Assembly: GCF_000724485.1 (NCBI RefSeq)
Contig: NZ_CP007739.1
Coordinates: 914,843-978,842 of the forward strand
Reading direction: 5' to 3'
DNA from: Bacillus methanolicus MGA3
GTDB lineage: Bacteria; Bacillota; Bacilli; Bacillales; Cytobacillaceae
DNA: 64,000 nucleotides
The notes below the pieces were generated by a model. The model worked only from the letters and a program-made list of their open reading frames with translations, was not told the origin of the DNA and searched no databases. Both the position numbers and the translations under genes were made by a program. Shown here in pieces: positions 16,833-24,812 of this stretch (position 1 is its first letter; the number at the start of each line of letters is the position of its first letter).

Positions 16833-17402
16833 ATGGTGGTATGTGGGATGGTGGATGTATATATATTTCAAGACTGGAAGTTTTGCAAAAATGAAATAAA
16901 TGAGAGCATCATCACCGATAAAGAAAAGATGTATATAAAGAAGTATGGAAATGGTAGAGAATCCATACTTTCTTTACTTTTAGTAAAGTCTGTCTTAGGA
17001 GAAGTGGAAATTTGGAGAGATGAAAGGGGAAAACCTTTATTAGTTAATGATGAACGATTTGTAAATTGGTCTCATAATGAAGAGTATTGGGTATTAGCAG
17101 TTAGTAGAGAAGGACCTGTTGGTGTGGATATTGAGTCGTTAGGTATAGGCTATCAAGAAGAGGCGTATGGTTGGATTTTACATGATGAGGAAAAAGAACG
17201 GATGAAACAGGGGGTGAAATTTTCTGAAATATGGACAAGGAAAGAGGCATATGTAAAGTATCTAGGGGTAGGAATTGATGAAGATATGAATAAGTGGAAT
17301 TCATTTGATAAGGATTTTATAAAGTCTTTTAAATTTAAGAATGTTGTTATTAGTATATGCGCTGAAAACATTGGTAAGATCAATGTATATGTAAACGGGT
17401 AA
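16833..17402 (+). CDS. Sfp-type 4'-phosphopantetheinyl transferase (189 aa)
   Basis: Has the two PPTase signatures: G-V-D-I-E near 96 (Mg/CoA binding) and W-T-R-K-E-A-Y-V-K near 133. It also has the R-G-K-P-L and N-W-S-H-N blocks. It converts apo- to holo-carrier protein using CoA. It starts 18 nt after the NRPS-like reductase and is surely its partner, the same pairing as Lys2/Lys5. Start choice is uncertain: ATG 16833 lacks a clean RBS, and ATG 16848 or GTG 16851 are alternatives. At ~189 aa it is shorter than Sfp (224 aa), but both motifs are kept. Confidence 0.9.
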   Translation: MVVCGMVDVYIFQDWKFCKNEINESIITDKEKMYIKKYGNGRESILSLLLVKSVLGEVEIWRDERGKPLLVNDERFVNWSHNEEYWVLAVSREGPVGVDIESLGIGYQEEAYGWILHDEEKERMKQGVKFSEIWTRKEAYVKYLGVGIDEDMNKWNSFDKDFIKSFKFKNVVISICAENIGKINVYVNG

Positions 17403-17696
17403 ATAATAAGCAAATTGTTTTTACTGTATAGTCAACACATGTTGCGTATTACAACATTTATTGATTCAAAAATTAACAACTGTATGATACTGTTTTATTT
17501 AAAATAACTATAACAGACCACCTGCTCACTAACTTGCTAACACATTTGCTAACGTACTTATTTACCAGATCTGAATTTATTTAACTGAGTTCATTTTGGA
17601 ATCCTTAAAAACCTTGATAAATCAAGCTTTATTAAAATCAATTAACTCAGTTAAATCAGTTTTATTTCACAAAATAAAATTGAGGAGGTAGGGCAT

Positions 17697-17870
17697 ATGT
17701 TTAAAGTCTTAGGTAAACTGCGGTGCGGCATTTGTTCAGAGGTAGTTGAAATAGATGATAAAGTTTTTTTGGACCAGATGAATACCATCATCCATCAAAA
17801 GTGCCATTTTAAGCACTTAGATCCCCAAATTCCCATAAAGGACAAGGGCACGTTGATTAAGTCCGTATAA
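17697..17870 (+). CDS. Small zinc-finger-like protein (57 aa), possibly truncated by IS256
   Basis: A strong RBS (GAGGAGG) precedes ATG. The product has C-G-I-C near residues 11-14 and H-Q-K-C-H-F-K-H near 36-43, a plausible CCHC/CCCH zinc site. Its stop codon TAA ends exactly at the left terminus of the IS256-like element. DNA right of the IS continues as codons for I-K-D-L-T-G-T-F-R-K, so the natural C-terminus may have been cut off. Upstream, TTAACTGAGTT...AACTCAGTTAA forms an inverted repeat. Function is unknown. Confidence 0.6.
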   Translation: MFKVLGKLRCGICSEVVEIDDKVFLDQMNTIIHQKCHFKHLDPQIPIKDKGTLIKSV

Positions 17871-19245
17871 TTGTGTAAAAAGAAAAGGGTCAAATTAATC
17901 CCTTTTGGTTACAATGTTTTAATGCCTACATAAAACATTGGAAAAGGAGATTTAATTATGACCCAATTACAGTTTACCCTAAATCTGGATCTTTTAAAAG
18001 ATTCGGTCATGAATTCAAATATTGATGCGGTAGTCAAATCAACCATAGTTTTAGTCTTAAATGAGTACATGGAAAAAGAGCGTGATGAGTATTTACAGAC
18101 TAAGGCTTATGAGCACACTTCCGAACGCCAAGACTACCGAAATGGCTACTATGATCGTGACTTTATTGTAAGTATTGGAAAGATTAAATTAAGAGTTCCC
18201 CGTACACGTAATGGTACTTTGCACCATCTGTTTTTGAACGCTATGCGCGTGTGGATCAAGCTTTTGTATTATCCATGCTCGAGATGGTTGTGAATGGTGT
18301 GTCTACACGCAAAGTGACGAATGTTGTAGAACAATTATGCGGGGAAAAAGTTTCTAAATCCTTTGTTTCATCCCTGACAGAAAAGCTGGATCCAGTTGTC
18401 AAACAATGGGCAAACCGGCCGTTAAATGTCCAATATTACTCTTATATTTTTGTAGATACTATGTATATAAAAGTGCGTGAGCACCATAAAGTCGTTTCTA
18501 AAGCGGTGTATATTGCGACCGGTATTAACCAGAACCAAAAAAGGGAAGTAATTGGTTTTAAAATCGATCATAAAGAAAGCTATGAAGCATGGCGGGAATT
18601 CTTGAGTGAGTTAAAGTCAAGGGGGTTACAATCCCCCAAGCTGGTGATTTCAGATGCCCATAAAGGATTAAAGAAAGCGATAGAAAAGGAATTTATCGGA
18701 ACATAATGGCAGCGTTGTACCGTTCATTTCAAACGAAATATCATCGAAGCATTGCCTAAGAAAGGCATGGAAGAGGTCATTGTCGATTTAAAAAGGATAT
18801 TCGAAGCCGTAACGGTAGAAGATGCCCGATTCTTTCGCAATGTGTTCTTTAAGCGCTATGAAGAGAATCCGAAACTTGAAAAGGCACTGGAGAAATTAAA
18901 TGAGGGCTTTGAAGACGCCATCCAATATTTGAGTCAGCCCGCAAAATGGCATCGCTTAATCCGTAGCACCAACACTCTGGAACGATTAAATCAGGAAGTT
19001 CGCCGTCGTGAAAGGGTGATCCGCATATTTCCCAATACGCAGTCTGCCTATCGGCTGATTGGAGCTGTCTTAATGGATTATGATGAAGAACAAGCCAAGA
19101 AAAAACCCTTTTTACGAATAACGAGAATGTCCCGCGCGAGCGCGAAATTTAATTTGATTGGAAGGGGGTACCCCCTTCCAATCAAATTAAATGAATACTA
19201 AAAGCAAAATTAGGCTAAAACCTTGTAATCAGTATTTTACACAAT
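17870..19245 (+). mobile_element. IS256-family insertion sequence (decayed)
   Basis: A 1376-bp element with terminal inverted repeats ATTGTGTAAAA (17870-17880) and TTTTACACAAT (19235-19245) around a single broken transposase gene. I could not see an exact 8-9 bp target duplication. A perfect palindrome (GGAAGGGGGTACCCCCTTCC) sits near the transposase 3' end. Confidence 0.85.
17958..19201 (+). pseudogene. IS256-family (mutator-type) transposase, broken
   Basis: Three fragments join into one DDE transposase. A 1-nt deletion near 18217 (ACTTTGCACC for ACTTTTGCACC) shifts frame after R-T-R-N-G-T. A TAA at 18704-18706 replaces a sense codon between F-I-G-T and W-Q-R-C. The catalytic residues would be D in D-T-M-Y-I-K, D in V-I-S-D-A-H-K-G and E in N-T-L-E-R-L-N. 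With two lesions it cannot make a full enzyme. Confidence 0.9.
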
Positions 19246-19310
19246 ATTAAGGACTTGACTGGCACGTTCAGAAAAATGCTCCTGAAATATCCTTTTTTTA
19301 AATAGAAAAG

Positions 19311-19336
19311 CTCTTCTCATTCGAGAGGGGTTTTTT
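19311..19336 (+). terminator. Terminator right of the IS256 element
   Basis: CTCTTCTC-ATTC-GAGAGGGG stem (two G-U pairs) followed by six T. Related hairpins recur near 20969 and 22719. Confidence 0.75.
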
Positions 19337-19504
19337 ATTTCCTGATAATTTAAACCTATCAATATATATCTCAAAAACCTATAAATAGTTATAAATACCT
19401 ATAAATTTTAATTTTTTGAGAATTAAATGCGAAAATTTGTATATATTTGTAGACTTTTGTCATTTTGTTTGTTATAAATTACTTTAGAAAAAATAATCAA
19501 AATC

Positions 19505-19605
19505 TCACTTGAAAACGATAAAGGCAAACTTATCGAAAGGTAAGGACGCAAAGCTACAGACCTAAAGCAAAAAGCTATGGTGGCTGAGCTACCGAAGGAA
19601 GTGGG
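19505..19605 (+). ncRNA. c-di-GMP-I (GEMM) riboswitch aptamer 2
   Basis: Has the landmarks GGCAAACTTATC-GAAA-GGTAAGGACGCAAAGCTACAG, then the second helix ending ATGGTGGCTGAGCTACCGAAGG. CACTT (19506-19510) can pair with AAGTG (19599-19603) as closing helix P1. It is closer to the family consensus than aptamer 1. A terminator lies 15 nt downstream, and the controlled genes are an EAL phosphodiesterase and a PilZ protein, so c-di-GMP controls its own breakdown and a receptor. Confidence 0.93.
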
Positions 19606-19620
19606 GAGGCTATAAACAAA

Positions 19621-19660
19621 ACGCGCAATCCCATTTTCTGGAATTGTGCGTTTTTTATTT
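19621..19660 (+). terminator. Expression-platform terminator of riboswitch 2
   Basis: ACGCGCAATCCC pairs with GGAATTGTGCG(T) (G-U pairs included), followed by six T, immediately before the EAL gene's RBS. Confidence 0.85.
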
Positions 19661-19684
19661 TCCATAAGGAGGTGAAATGGATAC

Positions 19685-20389
19685 TTGCCTATTAACAGTA
19701 TAATTAGGAATGATGAATTTTTTCATCATTATCAGCCAATTTATGATATTCAGAATTGGAAAGTAGTAGGGTATGAAGGTCTTTTTCGCACAGAGGGACT
19801 CTCTACGCCTGAAATAACTTTCGATATTGCTAAAAGAAAAAAGAAGCTTTATGAATTAGATTCGCGGTCTATCCATAAAGCTTCCTTAACCTACTTGAAA
19901 GCAGGTTATTCAGATAGGTATCGGAATTTGTTTTTAAATGTCTTCCCATCGACAATTACAAATCCAAAATTCCATACCTTTATAGATCAAATTATTAATG
20001 ATAACGAATTCAAAAGTCAACAACTAATTTTTGAAATTAATGAAAATGAAGACGTTAAATTTGACATTTTAAAAAAATCAATTTCTCATCTTAAGAATCT
20101 TGGCTTCCTTATTGCCATCGATGATTTTGGAAAAGGATATTCTTCCATAAAATCAATTGTTGAATTACAACCTGATTTCATAAAGTTAGATAGATTTTTT
20201 ATAGAAGATTTGAGAAACTCTGAGCAAAAAAAAGATCTTATACGCTACCTACTCCACTTTTGTCACAAATTCAACTCCAAATTAATTGCTGAAGGGGTTG
20301 AAGACAACGAAAGTTTAGCCATCTTAAAAAGTCTTGGCGTTCAGTATGCACAAGGTTTTCTACTTGGAAGACCTGCATTGCTTTCTTAA
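19685..20389 (+). CDS. Compact EAL-domain c-di-GMP phosphodiesterase (234 aa)
   Basis: A stand-alone EAL domain with the catalytic set intact: Y-E-G-L (the EAL motif as EGL), L-N-V-F-P-S (Asn), F-E-I-N-E (Glu), I-D-D-F-G-K-G-Y (Asp-Asp), F-I-K-L-D (Lys), A-E-G-V-E (Glu) and Y-A-Q-G-F (Gln). It should hydrolyse c-di-GMP to pGpG. No sensor or membrane part. The start is probably TTG 19685, ~12 nt from AAGGAGGTG. A nearer ATG (19677) gives only eight codons in another frame, so a start-region lesion cannot be excluded. It lies behind riboswitch 2 and 8 nt before the PilZ gene. Confidence 0.9.
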   Translation: MPINSIIRNDEFFHHYQPIYDIQNWKVVGYEGLFRTEGLSTPEITFDIAKRKKKLYELDSRSIHKASLTYLKAGYSDRYRNLFLNVFPSTITNPKFHTFIDQIINDNEFKSQQLIFEINENEDVKFDILKKSISHLKNLGFLIAIDDFGKGYSSIKSIVELQPDFIKLDRFFIEDLRNSEQKKDLIRYLLHFCHKFNSKLIAEGVEDNESLAILKSLGVQYAQGFLLGRPALLS

Positions 20390-20397
20390 CTATAGGG

Positions 20398-20961
20398 GTG
20401 GGTAAGTTGGATAATTTACTTAGTATCTTAGTTATATCATTCATAACAATGGTAATGAGCCTTGTTTCTCTTGGATTTACCTTCCTTAGCAAGGAAAAAA
20501 GAAAAAAAGCAGGAAGTGTTTCAAGTGAAATTATTCAGGCTGAAGACAAGTTTGTTAATAAAACACAGATTTATACGGGAAAAAATAGGCGTAAATGTTT
20601 CCGTGTTGAAGTTGATAATATTTACTGTATCATCAAATTCATTGATTTTGCGAATTCTAAACTTAATAAACTTAAGAATAGAACAATAAATGGCTATATT
20701 GAAAATATCAGTTTATCTGGATTAAAGATAGTTAGCGATTATGAACTCCCAGTAAGGTCCGATATTAGAATTACCATCTCATTTAAGCTTGAAGATTATG
20801 TATTTACAATGAAAGGAAAAATCGTACGAAGGGAAGATCATATAGAGAATAAATATGTAGGTTATGGAGTGGAATTTTTAGAATTATTACCAAACCAACG
20901 TAAACAATTAAATATGCTCTTAAATAAAATATACAATTTGAAACACGCTCACGCATTATAA
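20398..20961 (+). CDS. Membrane-anchored PilZ-domain protein (187 aa)
   Basis: One N-terminal membrane helix (~8-30) and a charged linker are followed by a PilZ domain with N-R-R-K-C-F-R-V (R-x-x-x-R) near 63 and I-E-N-I-S-L-S-G (D/N-x-S-x-x-G) near 100. These are the two c-di-GMP contact motifs. It would be a c-di-GMP receptor at the membrane. It follows the EAL gene by 8 nt and shares its riboswitch. The start is GTG 20398 or TTG 20407 (the latter better spaced from GGGGTG). The output partner is not visible. Confidence 0.87.
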   Translation: MGKLDNLLSILVISFITMVMSLVSLGFTFLSKEKRKKAGSVSSEIIQAEDKFVNKTQIYTGKNRRKCFRVEVDNIYCIIKFIDFANSKLNKLKNRTINGYIENISLSGLKIVSDYELPVRSDIRITISFKLEDYVFTMKGKIVRREDHIENKYVGYGVEFLELLPNQRKQLNMLLNKIYNLKHAHAL

Positions 20962-20968
20962 TCAATTG

Positions 20969-20990
20969 GCCCCTCTCATTCGAGAGGGGC
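20969..20990 (+). terminator. Terminator after the PilZ gene
   Basis: GCCCCTCTC-ATTC-GAGAGGGGC perfect 9-bp stem; the following T-run is short and shifted (CACTTTTTAC). Confidence 0.7.
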
Positions 20991-21469
20991 TAAACCACTT
21001 TTTACTGGTTAAAAATTTTTTCCGCAAAAAAAATAACCCTTCCAATACGGAAAGGGTTGACAAAAAAATCTAGAGGTGTTCCTAATATAATATTATGTTT
21101 ATATTAAGCAATATATCACCAAAATTCTATGTCCGGAATAGGTGCCTCATCGATCTCCTGACTTCTCCGTAATATCCTTCTCACTGTCAATAATCACCTT
21201 CTCTATACGGGTTGGCCTGTACCCTGTCTCCCTCTTGATCTACTAAATCCATTCATAAGCGATTCCTAAAATATCTTTTCCCATCGAGTTGCAAAGTCTC
21301 CGGACCGCAATTTGTCTCTGTTAAGTACAATGCTAATTTTTTAACTAAAAGGCAGAAATGTTCAGTAAATATTACAATTGTATTTGTATTTAATTTTTAC
21401 TTTCATAGTGATTAATAACGTGTTAATATATGGTAAATACAGTTACAAAAAAGAGGGCACGGTGAGTGA
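20991..21469. other. Gene-free, probably decayed stretch
   Basis: A minus-strand terminator (21028-21058) points to a former minus-strand gene. The minus strand has only short protein-like runs such as M-G-K-D-I-L-G-I-A-Y-E-W-I, interrupted by stops (21180-21290). No intact gene is seen. Confidence 0.45.
21028..21058 (-). terminator. Minus-strand terminator
   Basis: On the minus strand AACCCTT / AAGGGTT pair and are followed by TATTTTTTTT. No intact gene feeds into it now. Confidence 0.65.
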
Positions 21470-22340
21470 ATGTCATTAGGTAAACTAATTGGCAAAGGTA
21501 ATACAGCTGAAGTATTTGAATTGAGTAATAAAGAAGTATTAAAGCTGTTTTATGAAAAGATACCTTTTGAATATATTGAAAAAGAATACGAAACAAGCAG
21601 AGTGATAAATCAATTAGGCATCCCCTCTCCTAATGTAAGAGAACTTACGGAACTGGACAATAAATGGGGCATCATTTTTGAAAAAATAATCGGCAGAAGT
21701 TTTACGCAAGTCTTATCCTCAAAGCCGTTATTACTTAAAAAAAAATGCTCGTTTTTTCGCGAATTTACAAGCTTCGTTTCACGGAAAGAGAACGGATAAA
21801 CTGCCTTCTCAAAAAGAATACCTTTCTCGGAACATCTCCGGAACCAACCTATTAAGTAAGGAAGAAAAGAAACTGATTTTGAATTATTTAATGCAGTTAC
21901 CAGACGGTAACAAAGTTTGTCATGGTGATTATCATAGCGACAATATTATTCTGATGAATGGTGAAGCGAAGGTACTTGATTGGATGACCGCCACTTCAGG
22001 GAATCCATGCGGTGATGTCGCAAGAACTCTAATTGTTATGCGGTATTCTTATCTCCCACCGGACATGCTAAAAGCAACAAAATTATTAATTCAGACCGTA
22101 AGAAAAGCGTTTGCGAGATTTTATTTGAACTCTTACATAAAGTTAACCAAAACTACCACAGAAAGCATAGATAAATGGCTTTTGCCTGTAATGGATGCAA
22201 GACTAGTTGAAGGCATACCGGAACCTGAAAAACAGTTTCTTTTGAGGAAAATAAGAATACAAGTTATGAACCATTTGAGGGAAAATAAAGACACATTTAA
22301 ATCGTGTTTAAATAAACTATTCAACAAAAGGGTGCGTTAG
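21470..22340 (+). pseudogene. Aminoglycoside-phosphotransferase-like kinase, frameshifted in an A-run
   Basis: Two fragments in different frames form one small-molecule kinase-like protein of about 290 aa. The N-lobe has G-K-G-N-T-A-E-V-F-E and a conserved Lys. The C-lobe has the Brenner motif H-G-D-Y-H-S-D-N and V-L-D-W. The frame changes in the nine-A run at about 21739-21747: with eight A the frame continues as N-A-R-F-F-A-N-L-Q-A-S-F into the second half. The substrate is unknown. It could be a true pseudogene or a slippage-prone gene. Confidence 0.8.
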
Positions 22341-22437
22341 TTAAATAAGACATACAAAAAGAAAAAAATTAGCCTTTCCTTTTTGGAAAATATCAACATT
22401 AATTTTTAACGAAGTCTTAAGTTAAATTGTTGATTTC

Positions 22438-22476
22438 AAAAACATCCCAAGCTGAATTTTTAATTCAACTTGGGAT
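22438..22476 (-). terminator. Terminator of the SinI-like gene
   Basis: A 15-base arm pair ATCCCAAG-TGAATT / AATTCA-CTTGGGAT with a three-base loop. On the minus strand GTTTTTG follows. Confidence 0.8.
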
Positions 22477-22505
22477 ACCATTACATTTGATATCAAAATG
22501 AAAGG

Positions 22506-22649
22506 TTAGTTAGATTCATCGAATTCTTCCTCTAGTTCTTTATCGACTTTCTTAGCTATTTTGTACACGGTGATAATCCGTCTAATTTCTTTAGGTGTTA
22601 ACCCTTGCCTTTTCAGTTCCTCAATTAGTTTTTGCCATTCATCTTTCAT
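22506..22649 (-). CDS. SinI-like anti-repressor (47 aa)
   Basis: The product starts M-K-D-E-W-Q-K-L-I-E-E-L-K and continues L-T-P-K-E-I-R-R-I-I, the E-W-x-x-L ... S-x-E-E-I-R pattern of the SinI/SinR dimerisation helix pair. It has no DNA-binding helix-turn-helix. In B. subtilis SinI binds SinR and relieves repression of biofilm genes. Here no SinR is adjacent. The RBS is GGATGTG, and a terminator follows. Its place near c-di-GMP genes on the island suggests a role in the motile/biofilm choice (inference). Confidence 0.7.
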   Translation of the reverse strand: MKDEWQKLIEELKRQGLTPKEIRRIITVYKIAKKVDKELEEEFDESN

Positions 22650-22718
22650 TATTTTCACATCCAAAAATCATGATTTTCAATATTAATGCCCATTTTTAAA
22701 TTGGTAGAGTAAGAGGGC

Positions 22719-22740
22719 CCTTCTCATTCAAGAGAGGTTT
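22719..22740 (+). terminator. Hairpin of the recurrent island type
   Basis: CCTTCTC-ATTCA-AGAGAGG followed by TTTTA. Similar in sequence to the hairpins at 19311 and 20969. Confidence 0.4.
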
Positions 22741-22778
22741 TAATCTTCCAAACTTCCTACATCAAGTCTTATATTTCC

Positions 22779-22952
22779 TTACGAAGTTTTCTCAGTTTCT
22801 TCTTTAAGTACGATTATTTTATTTCCAACAATCTCCACTACGTTACCAATTTCAATTTCTGGAGGAAATAAACTTTTGGATAATTCTCTGGTTTTTCCAT
22901 TTATTTCGACTACCACAATATCTCCTATAAACCGCTCAACAATCCCTTTTAT
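22779..22952 (-). CDS. DUF3006-type small protein with an ATA in start position
   Basis: A 57-residue frame reading K-G-I-V-E-R-F-I-G-D-I-V-V-V-E-I-N-G-K-T and later G-N-V-V-E-I-V-G-N-K-I. It is the beta-rich DUF3006 pattern of small Firmicute proteins of unknown role. The RBS AAAGGAAGTG is well placed, but the codon in the usual ATG position is ATA (22952-22950). Either ATA is used weakly or the gene has lost its start. No other ATG/GTG/TTG start in frame would keep the conserved N-terminus. Confidence 0.55.
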   Translation of the reverse strand: MKGIVERFIGDIVVVEINGKTRELSKSLFPPEIEIGNVVEIVGNKIIVLKEETEKTS

Positions 22953-23104
22953 AAAATCACTTCCTTTCTGTTTTAATTGATAATTAGTTCCAATTGTCTT
23001 TTAGTGCAATAAAAAATAGGCTTTTAAACATTTCTTAAACATTACCATATACTTCTATATTATTCTCATCATTAATCAAAAATGCGATATTTCTTGTACG
23101 TTGC

Positions 23105-23262
23105 TTAAAATCTAATTGATACTAAATCATGATTTATCATTGCAGCATGTTTTTTATCAATAATGAACACTTTTCTAGAAGACTTATCTATCGCGGTGTC
23201 TTTTAGGACATGGTTGTTTGGGTCAGCCGCTTCTTTCAGCTCGTTTTTAACTACGTTTAATA
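23105..23262 (-). pseudogene. 3' fragment of an unidentified gene
   Basis: The frame ending at 23105 reads K-N-E-L-K-E-A-A-D-P-N-N-H-V-L-K-D-T and then V-F-I-I-D-K-K-H-A-A-M-I-N-H, which looks like real protein. It has no own start or RBS and joins the DinB 3' end in another frame. Probably a remnant left by a deletion; family not recognised. Confidence 0.35.
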
Positions 23263-23711
23263 AAAAAAGGGAGTTCCGTATGTCCCATTTCACGAACATA
23301 CACGAAAAGCTGCCCTTTATGATGGATTTCGTGGTCCATAGCACCCTGAAGAAATTTTGCTACAGACATTTGTGATCCAAAAATTTTCGTTAGGTCAATC
23401 GTGCGCTCGAAATCTTCGTCTGTAAGGGACTCTAGCAAACTTCTTGTCTTTTCTGTATAATTTTCTGCTAACTTGCGAAGATCCGTTTCTGTCTCCTCGA
23501 TTTTTTCTCTGAACAACATTTGATCTCCACTTTTGGCTGTTTTTGCAAATCGATAGAATGAAAGTAAAATATGAGTGACTAACTGTTTTGCGGACATGGA
23601 TGTTGGCGTTGGTTTGTAGTCATAATGCTCTTTTTCAATTTTGTTAATGAGTTCGATCGTAACGCTGCGGTGAGCTAAAAAATAACGAACTAACTTCTCT
23701 GTACGGTTCAT
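23247..23711 (-). CDS. DinB-family protein (154 aa)
   Basis: A four-helix-bundle DinB/YfiT-like protein. The metal-binding histidines are visible as T-H-I-L near 47 and D-H-E-I-H-H-K-G-Q near 126-134. Such proteins include metal-dependent thiol transferases and damage-inducible proteins; the substrate here cannot be told. The start is ATG behind GAGGAATTAAGC. The frame is intact, and the length is normal. Confidence 0.85.
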   Translation of the reverse strand: MNRTEKLVRYFLAHRSVTIELINKIEKEHYDYKPTPTSMSAKQLVTHILLSFYRFAKTAKSGDQMLFREKIEETETDLRKLAENYTEKTRSLLESLTDEDFERTIDLTKIFGSQMSVAKFLQGAMDHEIHHKGQLFVYVREMGHTELPFFIKRS

Positions 23712-24297
23712 GCTTAATTCCTCCTCATGCCAAAGTTTATGAAATTGATTTTATTTCAATAATTCAATGGTATGATAAGAAAACCCTTTTATGTATAGCC
23801 GAAATATCTTTAAACTAGCTTCTTTTTTACAAAGGTTTGACTCTTCACCAACAATGACAATATATAGAATGGAACTTATTAAGTTAAAACAAAATATTTT
23901 TCGGATTGGGAAAAAGATGTATTATTTATCGGGGCTTTTATTTTCGTTATGGCACTTATTTTTTAAAATATCCACAATTTATCCACGTTTCTAATATTAG
24001 CTTCTTAAAATAATTGCTTCGTTATACCAGGAAGCGGAGATATAAGCGAGGGGAACCGGAAAGACTACAAGAACTTCTTTACCATTTATTTTATTATTCA
24101 GTTTTACATATCACCAATCAACACATCTTTATCCCCTGTGTTTCCATCGGGTTACGAAAGGTAAATGTGTTGCTAACTGGTACTGAAAAGAATACTATCA
24201 AAAAAAAATAATGACTGTCAAAAATAAAAAATGAGAAAGGATCACTTTTAGAAGGATTCCAACACAAACAATGAATTCATACTGAAAGTGTCGGTGC
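23712..24297. other. Gene-free region in the right part of the island
   Basis: Short ORFs on the plus strand (e.g. 23791-23994 and 24014-24211) have no RBS and unlikely composition. I see nothing convincing. Confidence 0.5.
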
Positions 24298-24546
24298 TTG
24301 ATGATAAATAATAAGTTTTTTAAATGGTTAATCCTTATTATAGGTTGTTCTGTTGTTCTATTGTTTATTTGTATTTTACCTGTAACAGCAAACAATAATA
24401 AAGGACGAAGTTTTTATGAAGAACCAGGAAAAGCGATTTGGGAAGTACCAACCAAAGAAAAAGTTATTGCATTGACATTCTATGATGGACCAAGTTCAAA
24501 ATATACTCCACAAATTCTAGATGTTTTAAAACAACCTTCACTTTAA
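24298..24546 (+). pseudogene. Polysaccharide deacetylase, N-terminal fragment
   Basis: It starts with a membrane anchor (~9-31), then A-L-T-F-Y-D-G-P-S and Y-T-P-Q-I-L-D-V-L-K. This is the start of a NodB-homology domain, where T-F-D-D-G-P is normal. The first metal/catalytic Asp has become Tyr, and the protein ends after 82 aa, with the rest of the domain absent. It cannot be an active deacetylase. Confidence 0.8.
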
Positions 24547-24729
24547 CAAGTCTAATCTCCCTAGCCGATCCGGATTTTGACTACTTAAGACTTCATTAAA
24601 TATTAATGTTGAAAAAACAAAAAGTTCCGATAACTTATAAAAACATGGTAATTTCCTTGTCTTATATCAATATGAAAGATTATGAAAATTCATATCTAAT
24701 ACGACGCATGTGGAATTAGTAAACAAAAA

Positions 24730-24762
24730 TAGCACTGGAAATAAAAATTAGTGCTATTTTTT
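24730..24762 (+). terminator. Terminator near the right end of the island
   Basis: TAGCACT / AGTGCTA stem followed by six T. Confidence 0.8.
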
Positions 24763-24783
24763 GTCTCTTAAATCACTACGGTG

Positions 24784-24802
24784 AACCACATACTACACAC
24801 TA
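24784..24802. repeat. 19-bp island-end inverted repeat, right copy
   Basis: AACCACATACTACACACTA, the exact reverse complement of 10584-10602. Confidence 0.7.
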
Positions 24803-24812
24803 GAAAAAAATC

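Noticed and set aside
17870..19245. Target-site duplication for the IS256 element
   Set aside because: Flanks CCGTATA and ATTAAGG do not match; no 8-9 bp duplication can be shown.
23791..24211. Two short plus-strand ORFs (67 and 65 aa)
   Set aside because: No RBS, unusual composition and no recognisable motif in a decayed region.
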